NCBI GenBank assembly: GCA_009885805.1
Contig: VFJZ01000006.1
Span: forward strand, 78,665 to 142,664
DNA from: Actinomycetota bacterium
GTDB taxonomy: Bacteria > Actinomycetota > Thermoleophilia > Gaiellales > F1-60-MAGs149
DNA: 64,000 bases
Direction: 5' to 3'
Under the pieces are notes generated by a model. That model was not told where the DNA came from and ran no database searches. It worked only from the letters and a program-made list of their open reading frames with translations. Every line of letters starts with the position of its first letter. The first letter of the stretch is position 1. The translations under genes and the position numbers were made by a program. Below are positions 1-8,663 of this stretch, piece after piece.

Positions 1-197
1 ACGGCGACCCGTTCTCGCTCGGGACGTGGGCGACGGCGACCGTCGGGAAGGCCGACCTCCTCGTCCACGATCGCTTCCCGCCGCACGGCCGCATCGCGTT
101 CGCGGGCGCGGATATCGCGCCGCACGAAGCGGGCTGGATCGAGGGTGCGCTGCTGTCGGGCGCGGCGGCTGCGCGCTGGGCGCTCGCTGCAGGTTGA
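1..197 (+). CDS. C-terminal end of a flavin-dependent amine oxidase (5' end outside window)
   Basis: An open frame entering from the left edge (first full codon at base 3) reads through to TGA at 195-197, about 64 residues. It carries the closing signature of the flavin monoamine oxidase family: a GRIAFAGAD block, corresponding to the FAD-contacting GxIxFAGE segment, followed by GWIEGALLSG, where a Trp and a small-residue helix complete the FAD site. The usual Glu-His after FAG is replaced by Ala-Asp. Only the tail is visible, so the substrate cannot be inferred. A strong hairpin follows the stop codon. Confidence 0.75.
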   Translation, partial: GDPFSLGTWATATVGKADLLVHDRFPPHGRIAFAGADIAPHEAGWIEGALLSGAAAARWALAAG

Positions 198-205
198 ACC
201 TGGAG

Positions 206-232
206 GGGGCCCGGTCGGCCAGACCGGGCCCC
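206..232 (+). terminator. Perfect 11-bp GC hairpin after the amine oxidase gene
   Basis: GGGGCCCGGTC (206-216) pairs perfectly with GACCGGGCCCC (222-232) around a 5-nt loop, 9 nt after the stop codon. There is no U-tract, as is common for terminators in high-GC actinobacteria. The rest of 233-430 holds no convincing gene. Confidence 0.7.
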
Positions 233-359
233 ATCAGGAGGGTGGACGCCGCACCGGCGGGTGGGCCGAGTGGGATCCGGTTCGGCGGCGCCCACGGGCA
301 CCGTACTGCCGCCGCGACGGTCGGGTGGGGCGCGTCCGGGATCGATGTCGTCTCGAAGT

Positions 360-387
360 GGTGAAGGAGTCACGCCACACCTTCACC
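360..387. repeat. 8-bp inverted repeat upstream of mgsA
   Basis: GGTGAAGG (360-367) and CCTTCACC (380-387) form a perfect inverted repeat with a 12-nt spacer, about 45 bp upstream of the mgsA -10 box. It could be an operator or an RNA hairpin; only the symmetry is directly visible. Confidence 0.35.
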
Positions 388-442
388 GTTCCGGGTCCGC
401 CTCGTGACCCGCCTGGCGGCGGCGTCGCCGTAGCTTCCAGGC

Positions 443-859
443 GTGACCCCACTCATCGCGCTGATCGCCCACGACGGCAAGAAGGACGAACTCGCGGAGG
501 TCGTCCGCCGGCACCTCCCGCGCCTCGACGGGACGCCGCTCGTCGCGACCGAGACGACCGGGCACCTGCTCTCGGAGCGGTTCGGGCTCGACGTGCGCTG
601 CATGCTCTCCGGCCCGTTCGGCGGCGACCTCCAGATCGGAGCACTCGTTGCGGCCGGGCGGGTGGGGCTCGTCATCTTCCTCCGCGATCCGCTCACGGCC
701 CACGCCCATGACCCGGACATCAACGCGCTGATGAAGGTCTGCGACGTGCACCGCGTGCCGCTTGCAACGAACGCCGGATCGGCCCACCTCTGTCTCGCCG
801 CCTACCGCGCGACGCCGGTGCCCCTACCGGCCTGGCACGAGCATGAGGAAGACGACTGA
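443..859 (+). CDS. mgsA: Methylglyoxal synthase
   Basis: 138 residues with a GTG start. Converts dihydroxyacetone phosphate to methylglyoxal plus phosphate, a cytosolic bypass of lower glycolysis that relieves sugar-phosphate stress. Family blocks run end to end: IALIAHDGKK at the N-terminus, TGHLL phosphate-binding loop, SGPFGGDLQIGA with the catalytic Asp region, FLRDP, HDPDINAL, and the closing VPLATN. Length is close to the family norm (about 130-150). TAGCTT at 431-436 lies 6 nt before the GTG, so a leaderless transcript starting at this codon is likely. The following CYTH-like gene begins within or just after its end and is probably co-transcribed. Confidence 0.93.
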   Translation: MTPLIALIAHDGKKDELAEVVRRHLPRLDGTPLVATETTGHLLSERFGLDVRCMLSGPFGGDLQIGALVAAGRVGLVIFLRDPLTAHAHDPDINALMKVCDVHRVPLATNAGSAHLCLAAYRATPVPLPAWHEHEEDD

Positions 860-860
860 C

Positions 861-1433
861 GTGACGCCGCTGACGTTCGAGGTCGAGGACGTCGACGGAC
901 TCGAACGGCTGCTCGGGCGGCATCCCCGGGTGCTGTTCCTGGGCGCGCGGTCCTACGCCGACACCTACCTCGACACCGGGGCGGGAGCGCTTCGCGATCG
1001 CGGCGCGATGCTCGCGATCCGCAGCGACGTCGACGGCGGCCGTGTGCTGCTCCGCACCGCCCGGGGGGAAGTCCTCTCCGAGCACCTCTGCGAGGGCGCG
1101 ATCGCGGAGGGCGGGCTGATTGACGCCAGGGTCAGGAGCGTCGTCGGCGGGGAACGCGTCGGCCCCGTCTTCGTCGTCGAGACCGCGCGCCGGCGCTACG
1201 TCCTCCTCGACGGTCGCCGCTGGATGACGGACGTGGCCGTCGACGACGCCGCGCTGCGCTGCCGCGGGCGGCGGCCGCAGGTGCGACACCTGCTCGCCGT
1301 CGAGTCGCTTGCCGGTGCCCTCCACGACCGCGCCTTCCTTGACGACCTCACGACGGCCGGGCGTCTGCGCAGCCTCGGCCAGTCCCTGGTCGAGGACGGC
1401 TACGCCTCGGCCGGGTTCGCGGCGCTCGGCTGA
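861..1433 (+). CDS. CYTH-domain-like hypothetical protein
   Basis: 190 residues from GTG 861, one base after the mgsA stop; an ATG at 843, overlapping mgsA by 17 bp, is an equally possible start. The pattern resembles CYTH/triphosphate tunnel proteins: an early YLDTGAGALRDRG strand pair followed by LAIRSDVDGGRVLLR (compare the Y-D-T...L-R-x-R signature), then VFVVETARRRYVL, and a C-terminal helical stretch with ALHDRAFLDD. The N-terminal ExExK motif is not clean, so catalysis is doubtful. A role with triphosphorylated or nucleotide substrates is inferred only. Its end overlaps the antisense MFS remnant. Confidence 0.5.
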   Translation: MTPLTFEVEDVDGLERLLGRHPRVLFLGARSYADTYLDTGAGALRDRGAMLAIRSDVDGGRVLLRTARGEVLSEHLCEGAIAEGGLIDARVRSVVGGERVGPVFVVETARRRYVLLDGRRWMTDVAVDDAALRCRGRRPQVRHLLAVESLAGALHDRAFLDDLTTAGRLRSLGQSLVEDGYASAGFAALG

Positions 1434-1618
1434 ACGACCGCTCGCTCCCCGCGCGGCAGCGCGAGTGACAGCAGCGCAGCGCCGGCGACCAGCGCGGCGG
1501 ACGTGGCCAGGCAGATCTCGAGCCCCTGGTACTGGTAGGTCGCACCGCTCAGGACGGTGCCGGTGAGGCACGCGCCCGCGTTCGCCATGTAGTAGAAGCC
1601 GTGCATCGCGACGAGGCC
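1400..1618 (-). pseudogene. 3' remnant of an ArsJ-like MFS transporter
   Basis: Read on the minus strand, this encodes GFYYMANAGA, LTGTVLSGATYQYQG and a hydrophobic helix ending in LSLALP. That is the last two membrane segments of a major facilitator transporter of the organoarsenical-exporter (ArsJ-like) type; ArsJ proteins have a closely similar GFYYMANA motif. No 5' part exists: the matching reading fades at about 1607-1627, where an unrelated plus-strand fragment begins. The full protein would need about 400 residues, so this is a truncated remnant. Confidence 0.55.
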
Positions 1619-1762
1619 GATCCGAGCATGGTCACGGCGGTCTTCGCGACGGACTCGCTCGACAGCGCTCGCGCGTTCCTCGCGCTCCCCGACCTCGAGG
1701 AGACGATGCGCGCAGCCGGTGTCGTCTCGGCGCCCGAGGTCTTCCTGACAAACGACGCCTGA
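1607..1762 (+). pseudogene. 3' remnant of a small stress/DUF3764-like gene
   Basis: The frame ending at TGA 1760-1762 reads VTAVFATDSLDSARAFL, then PDLEETMRAAGVVSAPEV and a final FLTNDA. This resembles the C-terminus of small conserved proteins of the DUF3764/monooxygenase-like type (VFATD...AFxxSPxLxxxMxxAGV). An ATG at 1628 would give only 44 residues, lacking the N-terminal half. It abuts the oppositely oriented MFS remnant, so both appear to have lost their 5' ends in one deletion. Confidence 0.45.
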
Positions 1763-1772
1763 GACGGACGCG

Positions 1773-2462
1773 CTACACGCCAGCGTCGTCGGCGAACGAG
1801 CGCATGTCCGGGAACGTCGCGTCCGGCACGGCGTCGGCGGGCGGTGTCGCCCCGCCGGCGCCGCCCGCCGCGGCGCGACGGTTGATCCAGACCGTCATCA
1901 TGCCGAGCTGCTTCGCCGGGACGTGGTCGTGGTACAGGCTCTGAGCGACGTGGAGGATGCGCTCCTGCGGAACGCCGATCTTGGCGTGCGCGAAGTGGAA
2001 GTTCGCGAGGTCGGGCTTGTACGAGCCGACCTGCTGCGCCGTGATGACGTGGTCGAACCGCACGCCGAGTCGCTGCTCGCTCGCGGCGAACAGGTCGTCG
2101 TCGCAGTTCGTGATGACGGCGAGCTTGAACCGTGTCTGCAGCCGCCGCAGCGCGTCCGCGGAGTCGGGGAACGCGGGCCAGTCGGCGACCGATCCGCCGA
2201 ACGTCGTCGCCTCGTCGTCCGTGACGGTGACGCCGATGTCGGCCGCGACGGCGTCGAGCGTCAGTCCGAGCACCTCGCGGTAGCGCTTGTAGGGGTGCTC
2301 GAGACCGTGCTCGTGTCGGGCGAACAGGCCGAGGAGTTCGTCCCGGTCGCGTTCGCCGAGGGCTGCCCGAAGGGCGGTGTCGATGCCAGACTCCCAGTCG
2401 ATCAGCGTGCCGTAGCAGTCGAACGTGAGCACCTCGAATGGCGCGTAGTCAATCGCTCCCAT
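1773..2462 (-). CDS. HAD-superfamily hydrolase, haloacid dehalogenase type II-like
   Basis: 229 residues from ATG 2462, chosen because the HAD core begins immediately after it; in-frame upstream codons have no family similarity. Motif I is LTFDCYGTLIDWE with the nucleophilic Asp, motif II is VITNCDDD, and the motif III/IV region includes VGSYKPDLANF (Lys and Asp). This order and the CYGTL variant are typical of (S)-2-haloacid dehalogenases and relatives, which hydrolyse C-halogen or phosphoester bonds in the cytosol. A Gly/Ala-rich loop (AAAGGAGGATPPADA) near the C-terminus is low complexity. Divergent from the ada-alkA gene. The substrate is unproven. Confidence 0.8.
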   Translation of the reverse strand: MGAIDYAPFEVLTFDCYGTLIDWESGIDTALRAALGERDRDELLGLFARHEHGLEHPYKRYREVLGLTLDAVAADIGVTVTDDEATTFGGSVADWPAFPDSADALRRLQTRFKLAVITNCDDDLFAASEQRLGVRFDHVITAQQVGSYKPDLANFHFAHAKIGVPQERILHVAQSLYHDHVPAKQLGMMTVWINRRAAAGGAGGATPPADAVPDATFPDMRSFADDAGV

Positions 2463-2538
2463 CGAGGCATCGTGGCACGGATCCGCGTTGTCCGAAAACC
2501 GCTGGTGTCCTGCTCCGGAAGGTGCGATCCTCCGGGCG

Positions 2539-3951
2539 ATGGACGTCGACACCCTCCACCGCATCGCCGAGAGTCGCGACGCCCGCTTCGACGGACGCGT
2601 GTACCTCGCGATCACGTCGACCGGGATCTACTGCCGGCCGAGCTGCCCGGCGATGGCCGCAAAGCGTGAGCACGTCCGCTTCTACCGCACGGCCGCCGCA
2701 GCCCAGCGCGGCGGGTTCCGCGCCTGCAAGCGCTGCCGCCCGGATGCCTCGCCGGGTTCGCCGGAGTGGAACCTGCGCGCCGACGCCGTCGCGCGGGCGA
2801 TGCGCCTGATCCAGGACGGCGTGCTCGACCGCGAGGGCGTCGGCGGGGTCGCGCAGCGCCTCGGCTACTCCGAGCGGCACCTGACGCGGATCGTGACGGA
2901 CGAGCTCGGTGCGCCGCCGATCGCGATCGCCCGCGCCCAGCGCGCGCAGACCGCGCGCACGCTGATCGAGACGACGCGGATGCCGTTCACGGATGTTGCC
3001 TTCGCGGCCGGGTTCCAGAGCATCCGGCAGTTCAACGACACGATCCGCCAGGTCTTCGCGCTGACGCCGACGGCGCTCCGCGGTCGCGTCGGTTCCGAGC
3101 CCGTTGCCGGCGGCGCGATCACGCTGCGCCTGCCCGCGCGCGCACCGATCGCCTGGCAGCCGCTCCTCGCGTTCCTCGCCGTCCGCGCCGTCGAGGGTGT
3201 CGAGGAGGTCGTCGGCGACCACTATCGCCGGGTGCTCGACCTCGCGAACGGTGCGGCGATCGCAGACGTCTCCCAGCGCGACGGCGCCATCACGTGCGCG
3301 CTGCGCCTGGACGACGTCCGCGACCTCGCGCAGGCGGTCGCGACGTTGCGCCGGCTGTTCGACCTGGACGCCGACCCGGTCGCCGTCGATGCCGACCTCG
3401 CCGCTGATGAGGCCCTCGCGCCGCTCGTCGCGGCCCGGCCGGGCCTGCGCGTCCCCGGCGCCGCCGCGCCGCACGAACTCGCCGCCCGCGCGGTGCTCGG
3501 CCAGCAGGTCTCCGTCGCCGGTGCGCGAACGCTCGCCGGTCGGCTCGTCGCGGTCTACGGGCGTCCGCTCGACGAGCCCGACGGCGCCCTGACGCATCGC
3601 TTCCCGACGGCCGACGCCCTCGCCGGCGCGGCCGACGACGATCTCGCGATGCCGGTCCGGCGGCGCGAGACCGTGCGCACGCTGATGGCCCACCTTGCCG
3701 ACGGTCGGATCGATCTCGGGCCCGGGGCCGATCGCACCGCCGCCCGGGCGCAGCTCGTCGCGTTGCCCGGGATCGGCCCGTGGACGGCGGAGTACGTCGC
3801 GATGCGCGCGCTGAACGATCCGGATGCCTGGCCGGCTTCCGACCTCGGCGTGCGGCACGCCCTCGCCCGCCTCGGCCTCGAGCCGGCCGCCGCGGAGCGC
3901 TGGCGCCCGTGGCGGTCCTACGCAACCTTCCACCTCTGGAGCAGCCTGTGA
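2539..3951 (+). CDS. Ada-AlkA fusion: methyl-accepting AraC regulator plus 3-methyladenine DNA glycosylase
   Basis: 470 residues. Residues 1-75 form the Ada zinc domain with all four cysteines (C32 and C36 in YCRPSCP, C63 and C66 in ACKRC); C32 would accept the methyl group from DNA phosphotriesters. Residues ~85-180 are an AraC-type double helix-turn-helix. Residues ~195-300 match the AlkA N-terminal domain, and ~300-465 the HhH-GPD glycosylase with LPGIGPWTAEYVA and the catalytic Asp in SDLGVRHAL. It senses alkylation, activates transcription and excises alkylated bases. The Ada O6-methyltransferase domain is absent and is encoded by the next gene, whose GTG overlaps this stop. ATG 2539 is preferred because the Ada domain begins there. 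Confidence 0.92.
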   Translation: MDVDTLHRIAESRDARFDGRVYLAITSTGIYCRPSCPAMAAKREHVRFYRTAAAAQRGGFRACKRCRPDASPGSPEWNLRADAVARAMRLIQDGVLDREGVGGVAQRLGYSERHLTRIVTDELGAPPIAIARAQRAQTARTLIETTRMPFTDVAFAAGFQSIRQFNDTIRQVFALTPTALRGRVGSEPVAGGAITLRLPARAPIAWQPLLAFLAVRAVEGVEEVVGDHYRRVLDLANGAAIADVSQRDGAITCALRLDDVRDLAQAVATLRRLFDLDADPVAVDADLAADEALAPLVAARPGLRVPGAAAPHELAARAVLGQQVSVAGARTLAGRLVAVYGRPLDEPDGALTHRFPTADALAGAADDDLAMPVRRRETVRTLMAHLADGRIDLGPGADRTAARAQLVALPGIGPWTAEYVAMRALNDPDAWPASDLGVRHALARLGLEPAAAERWRPWRSYATFHLWSSL

Positions 3952-4412
3952 CCACGTACGACACCATGGCGAGCCCGGTCGGCGAGATCCTCCTGACCGC
4001 GGACGACTCAGCGCTGACGGGCCTCTACCTCCCTGCCGAGCGGCGTGTGCCCGGCCCAGACTGGGAGCACGGCGGCGCGTTTCTCGCGGGCGTCCGCTCG
4101 CAACTGGAGGCCTACTTCGCGGGCACGTTACGGACGTTCCCGATCGCTGTCGCGCCCGCTGGAACCGCGTGGCAGCAGCGCGTCTGGCGCGAGCTACAGG
4201 AGATCGGCTTCGGCGAGTCGATCTCCTACGCCGAGCTCGCCCGTCGCGCGGGCAATCCCGCGGCCGTGCGCGCCGCCGGCGCCGCAAACGGCCGCAACCC
4301 CGTGTCGATCGTCATTCCCTGCCACCGCGTGATCGGCTCGGACGGCCGGCTCACCGGATACTCGGGCGGCCTCGACGCGAAGCGCTGGTTGCTCGACCAC
4401 GAGCGCGCCTGA
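3948..4412 (+). CDS. ogt: Methylated-DNA--protein-cysteine S-methyltransferase
   Basis: 154 residues; GTG start overlaps the ada-alkA stop (GTGA), implying translational coupling. Transfers alkyl groups from O6-alkylguanine or O4-alkylthymine to its own cysteine in a suicide reaction. The active site IPCHRVI is intact, preceded by the winged-helix segment YAELARRAGNPAAVRAAGAANG with the arginine finger and followed by TGYSGGLDAKRWLLDHE, the standard C-terminus. With the fused Ada-AlkA upstream, the two genes form a complete adaptive-response module: phosphotriester sensing, N-alkyl base excision and O-alkyl reversal. Confidence 0.95.
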   Translation: MTTYDTMASPVGEILLTADDSALTGLYLPAERRVPGPDWEHGGAFLAGVRSQLEAYFAGTLRTFPIAVAPAGTAWQQRVWRELQEIGFGESISYAELARRAGNPAAVRAAGAANGRNPVSIVIPCHRVIGSDGRLTGYSGGLDAKRWLLDHERA

Positions 4413-4536
4413 TCCGCGCGCCGTTCCTGCGCGCGTCCGCGAGGCTCCGGTGTAGCGCGGGTGTCCAAACGTTCGCTTCGCGGCGCCGGCGCGTCGTCTG
4501 GTGCGCCCCGCGGCACTGGTTGCGCGCCCTCCATAA

Positions 4537-4580
4537 CGGGGCCTGTCCCCAGTTGGGCCGGGGTTCGGGGACAGGCCCCG
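4537..4580. repeat. 14-bp perfect inverted repeat after ogt
   Basis: CGGGGCCTGTCCCC (4537-4550) pairs exactly with GGGGACAGGCCCCG (4567-4580) around a 16-nt loop. It lies in the 219-bp gap between ogt and the decarboxylase gene, about 125 bp past the ogt stop. It may act as a terminator, but its form (symmetry around GGGGACAGG) resembles the short REP-like palindromes scattered in some high-GC actinobacterial genomes. No second copy was noticed in this window. Confidence 0.6.
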
Positions 4581-4631
4581 GTCTCCGCCGTCGGTCTGCG
4601 AGCCGGCACGTCGATCTACGATCCCTAGCCG

Positions 4632-5990
4632 ATGCGCAACGACCCCCTCGCCCGCGCCGCCGCGCACGCCGCCGCCTACCGCGCCTCCCTCGCGACGCGA
4701 CACGTCGCCGCGACCGCTACGCCGGCGGAGCTTCGGGCCCGGCTCGGCCGCCCGCTCACGGACGACGGCGTCCCGGCCGACCGCGTGATCGACGAACTCG
4801 TCGGCGACGTCGAGGCCGGCCTGCTCGCGACGTCCGGGCCGCGGTTCTTCGGCTGGGTGATGGGCGGCACGCATGACGTCGCGCTCGCCGCGGACTGGCT
4901 CGTCTCCGCGTGGGATCAGAACCCCGCGATTGCGGCGTGCGCACCGGCCCAGGCGGCGATCGAGGAGATCGCCGGCGCCTGGCTGCTCGACCTGCTCGGC
5001 CTCCCCGCGTCGGCGTCGTTCGGCTTCGTGACCGGAAGCCAGGCGGCGCACGTCGTCGCGCTCGCCGCAGCGCGTCACCGGCTGCTCGCGGCTGCCGGTC
5101 ACGACGTCCGCCGCGTCGGGTTGTACGGGGCGCCGCCGCTGCGGATCCTCGTCGGTCCGGAGCGGCACGCCACGATCGACCGGGCGGCGACCCTGCTCGG
5201 TCTCGGTCGCGACGCCGTCGAGACCGTCGGCGCCGACCGTGAGGGGCGGATCGATCCGGCCGCGCTGCGCGCCGCGCTCGACGGTCGTGCCGCGATCGTC
5301 TGCCTCGCCGCCGGCGATCTCAATGCCGGCGCGTTCGACGACATCGGCGCGTGCGTCGAGGCCGCCCGTTCGGGCCCGGCGCCGACGTGGGTGCACGTCG
5401 ACGGCGCCTTCGGCCTCTGGGCAGCGGCGAGTCCGCGTCTGCGGTCGCTCGTCGCCGGCCTCGCGGCTGCCGACTCGTGGGCGACGGACCTGCACAAGGT
5501 CCTGAACGTCCCGTTCGACGCCGGCTTCGTGGCGGTCGCCCATCCGGAGGATCACCGCGCGGCGCTGACGGCGGACGCCTCCTACATGGTCACCGCGGGC
5601 GATCTGCGGGACGCGCTGCCGTACAACCCGGAGTGGTCGCGCCGCTCGCGAGCCGTTCCGGCCTACGCGACGCTGCGGACGCTCGGCCGGTCGGGCGTTG
5701 CCGCGCTCGTCGAACGTCTCTGCGACCTCGCCGACCGACTCCTCGACGGCCTCGGTGCGCTCCCGACCGCGACGGTTCGCGCGCGCGGCTTCAATCAGGG
5801 CATCGTCCGCTTTGGCGACGACGCGGCGACGGAGCGCGTGATCGCGGCCGTCCAGGCGGACGGGACGGCCTGGTTCGGACCGGCGACGTGGCACGGTGAT
5901 CGTGTCATGCGCGTCTCGGTGACGTCGCACGCGACGACGCCGGCCGACATCGACGCGACGATCGTGGCCGTCGGACGCGCCCTGCGCTGA
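4632..5990 (+). CDS. Pyridoxal-phosphate-dependent group II decarboxylase family protein
   Basis: 452 residues. Fold type I PLP enzyme of the glutamate/tyrosine/aromatic amino-acid decarboxylase family. FFGWVMGG and AWDQNPA near the N-terminus form the substrate face, FVTGSQAAHVVAL contacts PLP phosphate, VHVDGAFG contains the Asp pairing with the pyridine nitrogen, and SWATDLHKVLNVPFD holds the Schiff-base lysine. Family members make amines from amino acids, but some act as aldehyde synthases or lyases, so the substrate is open. It stands alone between a repeat-containing gap and the DUF4097 operon. Confidence 0.85.
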   Translation: MRNDPLARAAAHAAAYRASLATRHVAATATPAELRARLGRPLTDDGVPADRVIDELVGDVEAGLLATSGPRFFGWVMGGTHDVALAADWLVSAWDQNPAIAACAPAQAAIEEIAGAWLLDLLGLPASASFGFVTGSQAAHVVALAAARHRLLAAAGHDVRRVGLYGAPPLRILVGPERHATIDRAATLLGLGRDAVETVGADREGRIDPAALRAALDGRAAIVCLAAGDLNAGAFDDIGACVEAARSGPAPTWVHVDGAFGLWAAASPRLRSLVAGLAAADSWATDLHKVLNVPFDAGFVAVAHPEDHRAALTADASYMVTAGDLRDALPYNPEWSRRSRAVPAYATLRTLGRSGVAALVERLCDLADRLLDGLGALPTATVRARGFNQGIVRFGDDAATERVIAAVQADGTAWFGPATWHGDRVMRVSVTSHATTPADIDATIVAVGRALR

Positions 5991-6062
5991 TCGCTCTGCG
6001 GGATGATACGGATCGCGCGTCCGGCCGATGGCGAGAGGCGCGACGCGCGCCAAGCTGACCCC

Positions 6063-6770
6063 ATGAACCACGACTCTCACCCGCGCAGCGCGCTCTGGCG
6101 CGTTCCCGGCCTCCTGGTGCTGGCGGCCGTCGCCGTCGGTGCGATCACGATCGCCGCCTCGGCGCGCGACGTACGCAACCTGGCCGAGACGCGGACGTTC
6201 CCGGCCAGCGATGCCGTGGTGGTCACGAACCACCTCGGCGACACCGTCGTCCGCGGTTCTGCCCGGGCGGACATCACGGTCGCCTCGGCCGTCAAGTACA
6301 CGGGCGGCGACCCCCACCTCGTCGCCGAGTTCGCCCGCTCGCGTCTGCTCCTCACCGTCGAGTGCGGCGAGCACATCTTCGCGTGGGACCTGGGCGTTGA
6401 CGACTTCGGGCTCGGCCGCCTCTGCACGGTGCGCCGCGAGATCGCCGTCCCGTCAGCCACGAACCTCACGCTGGAGACGGCGACGGGCGACGTCCTCATC
6501 GCCGGTTCGACGGCGCCCGCGATCAGCGTGCATTCGGGGACCGGCGACATCGAGGTGACGCTCCGCGATCTCCCGGATGACGTCGAGATCGGCACGGGCA
6601 CCGGTGACATCACGCTCCGGCTCCCGCTCGGCGTCTACGAGATCGACGCCGAGACCGCGACCGGCGACGTGCGCATCGCGGACGGGATCATCGACGCCGA
6701 GGTCAGCTCGGCCCGGATCAGCCTGGCGACCGGGACCGGCGACATCCGTGTGGAGCGCTCCGATGTCTAG
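6063..6770 (+). CDS. DUF4097-type membrane-anchored beta-repeat protein
   Basis: 235 residues from ATG 6063. One N-terminal membrane segment (VPGLLVLAAVAVGAITIAAS) is followed by an outside-facing domain with repeated short strands: ETATGDVLIAGS, HSGTGDIEV, TGTGDITLRL, ETATGDVRIADG, ATGTGDIRVER. The recurring TGD turns are the signature of DUF4097/DUF4098-like right-handed beta-helices, often found beside two-component or sigma-factor genes. Its last 8 bp overlap the start of the histidine kinase gene, so it probably belongs to the same operon and may be the sensory or effector partner at the cell envelope. Confidence 0.75.
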   Translation: MNHDSHPRSALWRVPGLLVLAAVAVGAITIAASARDVRNLAETRTFPASDAVVVTNHLGDTVVRGSARADITVASAVKYTGGDPHLVAEFARSRLLLTVECGEHIFAWDLGVDDFGLGRLCTVRREIAVPSATNLTLETATGDVLIAGSTAPAISVHSGTGDIEVTLRDLPDDVEIGTGTGDITLRLPLGVYEIDAETATGDVRIADGIIDAEVSSARISLATGTGDIRVERSDV

Positions 6771-8004
6771 CGCGCGAGCCCTCGTCACGGCGCCCTTCGC
6801 ACCACTCGTCAGCCTCCGCACCTGGGCCGGTGCGGCGTACCTGCTGCTCGGGTTCGTCATCGGTCTCGCCGAGTTCATCTTCCTCGTCACCGGCATCGCT
6901 GTCGGCGTCGGCCTCTCCGTCGTCATCGTCGGCCTCCCGCTCCTGCTGGCGGTCCTGATCGCTTCGCGCACACTGGCAGCGGTCGACCGGAGGCTCGCGA
7001 ACGCGATGCTCGGAGCCGCGATCGAGGCGCCGCCGGCGCATCGCAAGGCGGAGGGGCCGCTGCTCGCGCGTCTGCGGGATCTCGTCGGCGCGTCGTCGAC
7101 GTGGCGTGCAGTTGGCTGGCTGCTGCTGCGGCTCCCACTCGCCATCGTCGGGTTCACGGTGACCGTGGCGTTCGCCTTCGCGGCGTTCCTGCTCGTCGCG
7201 GAGCCGTTCGCCGGCGGCCTCCAGGACGCAGCTGCGCTCCCGCGCGCGGCCAGCATCGTCGGTGGCATCGCCCTCGCCCTGATCGGCCTCAGTGTCATCG
7301 ACGGGTTAGTCGCGGTGCACAGGCGGATCGCACGGTCGCTCCTCGGCCCGTCCGTCGGCGAGGAGCTCGCCCGGGCCCACGCCGAGACGGCGCGGCAGGA
7401 GTTACGTGCCAACCTCGCCCGTGACCTGCACGACTCGGTCGGGCACTCGGTCACGGCCATGGTCCTGCAGGCGAGCGCCGCGCGGCGCGTGCTCGACACC
7501 GACACGGCGTACGTCGCGGGCGCACTCGAGGCGATCGAGACGCAGGGTCGCGAGGTGATGGACGAGCTTGACCACGTCCTGGCAGTGCTCCGCGACGAGC
7601 CGACGGCGGCCAGGGCAGACGTCAGCCTGGACCTGCTCGACGAGCTCGTCGCCCGGACGCGGGCAGCCGGCCTGCCGGTCACGTTCGACCGGCGAGGTGA
7701 CTTCGCCACCGTTCCTGCTCACGTCGCACGGGAGGCCTACCGCGTCGTCCAGGAGGCACTGACGAACGTGCTTCGCCATGCGAGTGGCGCCGCGACCCGG
7801 GTAACCGTTGTCGCCGACGGCGAGATGACGGTCGTGGTCGCAAATGACGGCGGCGGTTCTGCGGCCGCGCCGGGCCGTGTCGGCGGCGGCCGCGGACTCG
7901 TCGGCATCGGCGAGCGCGTCTCGTCGTTGGGCGGATCGTTCGAGCACGGCCCGGCCGACGGCGGCTACCGTCTCCGTGCCGTGCTGCCGCTGGAGCGCCC
8001 GTGA
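6763..8004 (+). CDS. Membrane sensor histidine kinase (HisKA_3 family)
   Basis: 413 residues from ATG 6763. Residues ~15-190 hold four hydrophobic segments in two hairpins, matching the putative membrane sensor domain common in actinobacterial NarL-type kinases. [16 protein letters not shown] near residue 221 is the phosphoacceptor box of HisKA_3 kinases, [18 protein letters not shown] near 324 is the ATPase N-box, and [13 protein letters not shown] the G-box. It phosphorylates the response regulator that begins inside its stop codon (GTGA). The DUF4097 gene upstream overlaps by 8 bp, so the three form one envelope-stress-like signalling operon; the stimulus is unknown. Confidence 0.9.
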   Translation: MSSARALVTAPFAPLVSLRTWAGAAYLLLGFVIGLAEFIFLVTGIAVGVGLSVVIVGLPLLLAVLIASRTLAAVDRRLANAMLGAAIEAPPAHRKAEGPLLARLRDLVGASSTWRAVGWLLLRLPLAIVGFTVTVAFAFAAFLLVAEPFAGGLQDAAALPRAASIVGGIALALIGLSVIDGLVAVHRRIARSLLGPSVGEELARAHAETARQELRANLARDLHDSVGHSVTAMVLQASAARRVLDTDTAYVAGALEAIETQGREVMDELDHVLAVLRDEPTAARADVSLDLLDELVARTRAAGLPVTFDRRGDFATVPAHVAREAYRVVQEALTNVLRHASGAATRVTVVADGEMTVVVANDGGGSAAAPGRVGGGRGLVGIGERVSSLGGSFEHGPADGGYRLRAVLPLERP

Positions 8005-8663
8005 TCCGCCTGCTCGTCGTCGATGACGACGCCCTCGTCCGCAGCGGCCTGCGCACGCTGCTGCAGGCGGAGCCGGACATCGACGTCGTCGGCGAGGCCG
8101 CCGACGGCATTGACGCGATCCGGCGCGCCGCGGAGCTCGACCCCGACGTCGTGCTGATGGACGTCCGCATGCCGCGGATGGACGGCATCGAGGCGACACG
8201 CGCGATCGTCGCCCGCTCCGCTGAGCGGCCGCGAGTGCTCGTCGTCACGACGTTCGAGCACGACGACTACGTGTACGACGCGCTCCGCGCGGGCGCGAGC
8301 GGCTTCGTCCTGAAACGCGTGCAGCCCGAAGAGCTCGCGCAGGCCGTACGCATCGTCGCCGACGGCGAGTCGCTCGTCTTCCCCCAGCTGCTACGGCGGC
8401 TCGTCGAGCGCCACACGGGCGTGATCGATCCTCGCGACCGGCGAGCGCTGTTGCTCGCCGACCTGACCGACCGCGAGGCGGAGATCCTGCGGATGGTCGC
8501 GCGCGGTCAGTCGAACCAGGAGGTTGCGGACGAACTCGTCGTCGCCGTCCACACGGTCAAGACGCACGTCGCGCGCATCCTCGCGAAGCTCGAGGTGCGC
8601 GACCGCACGCAGGCGGTGATCTTCGCCTACGAGACCGGCTTCGTCCGGCCCGGCGACGGCTGA
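8001..8663 (+). CDS. NarL/FixJ-type response regulator
   Basis: 220 residues, GTG start overlapping the kinase stop by 4 bp. Receiver domain: [13 protein letters not shown] with the acidic pocket, [12 protein letters not shown] with the phospho-acceptor Asp near residue 54, VVTTF (Thr) and VLKR (Lys). LuxR-type helix-turn-helix at ~155-205: [22 protein letters not shown], then [21 protein letters not shown], fully conserved. It should dimerise and bind promoters upon phosphorylation by the adjacent kinase. Its 3' end overlaps the convergent M20 peptidase gene by 37 bp. Confidence 0.93.
   Translation: MIRLLVVDDDALVRSGLRTLLQAEPDIDVVGEAADGIDAIRRAAELDPDVVLMDVRMPRMDGIEATRAIVARSAERPRVLVVTTFEHDDYVYDALRAGASGFVLKRVQPEELAQAVRIVADGESLVFPQLLRRLVERHTGVIDPRDRRALLLADLTDREAEILRMVARGQSNQEVADELVVAVHTVKTHVARILAKLEVRDRTQAVIFAYETGFVRPGDG

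Noticed and set aside
2449..4287. 612-codon minus-strand frame opposite ada-alkA
   Set aside because: Antisense shadow; no recognisable domain and the plus strand carries intact Ada and AlkA motifs.
4194..6374. 726-codon minus-strand frame opposite the decarboxylase gene
   Set aside because: Composition and lack of motifs mark it as a shadow; the plus-strand gene has clear PLP motifs.
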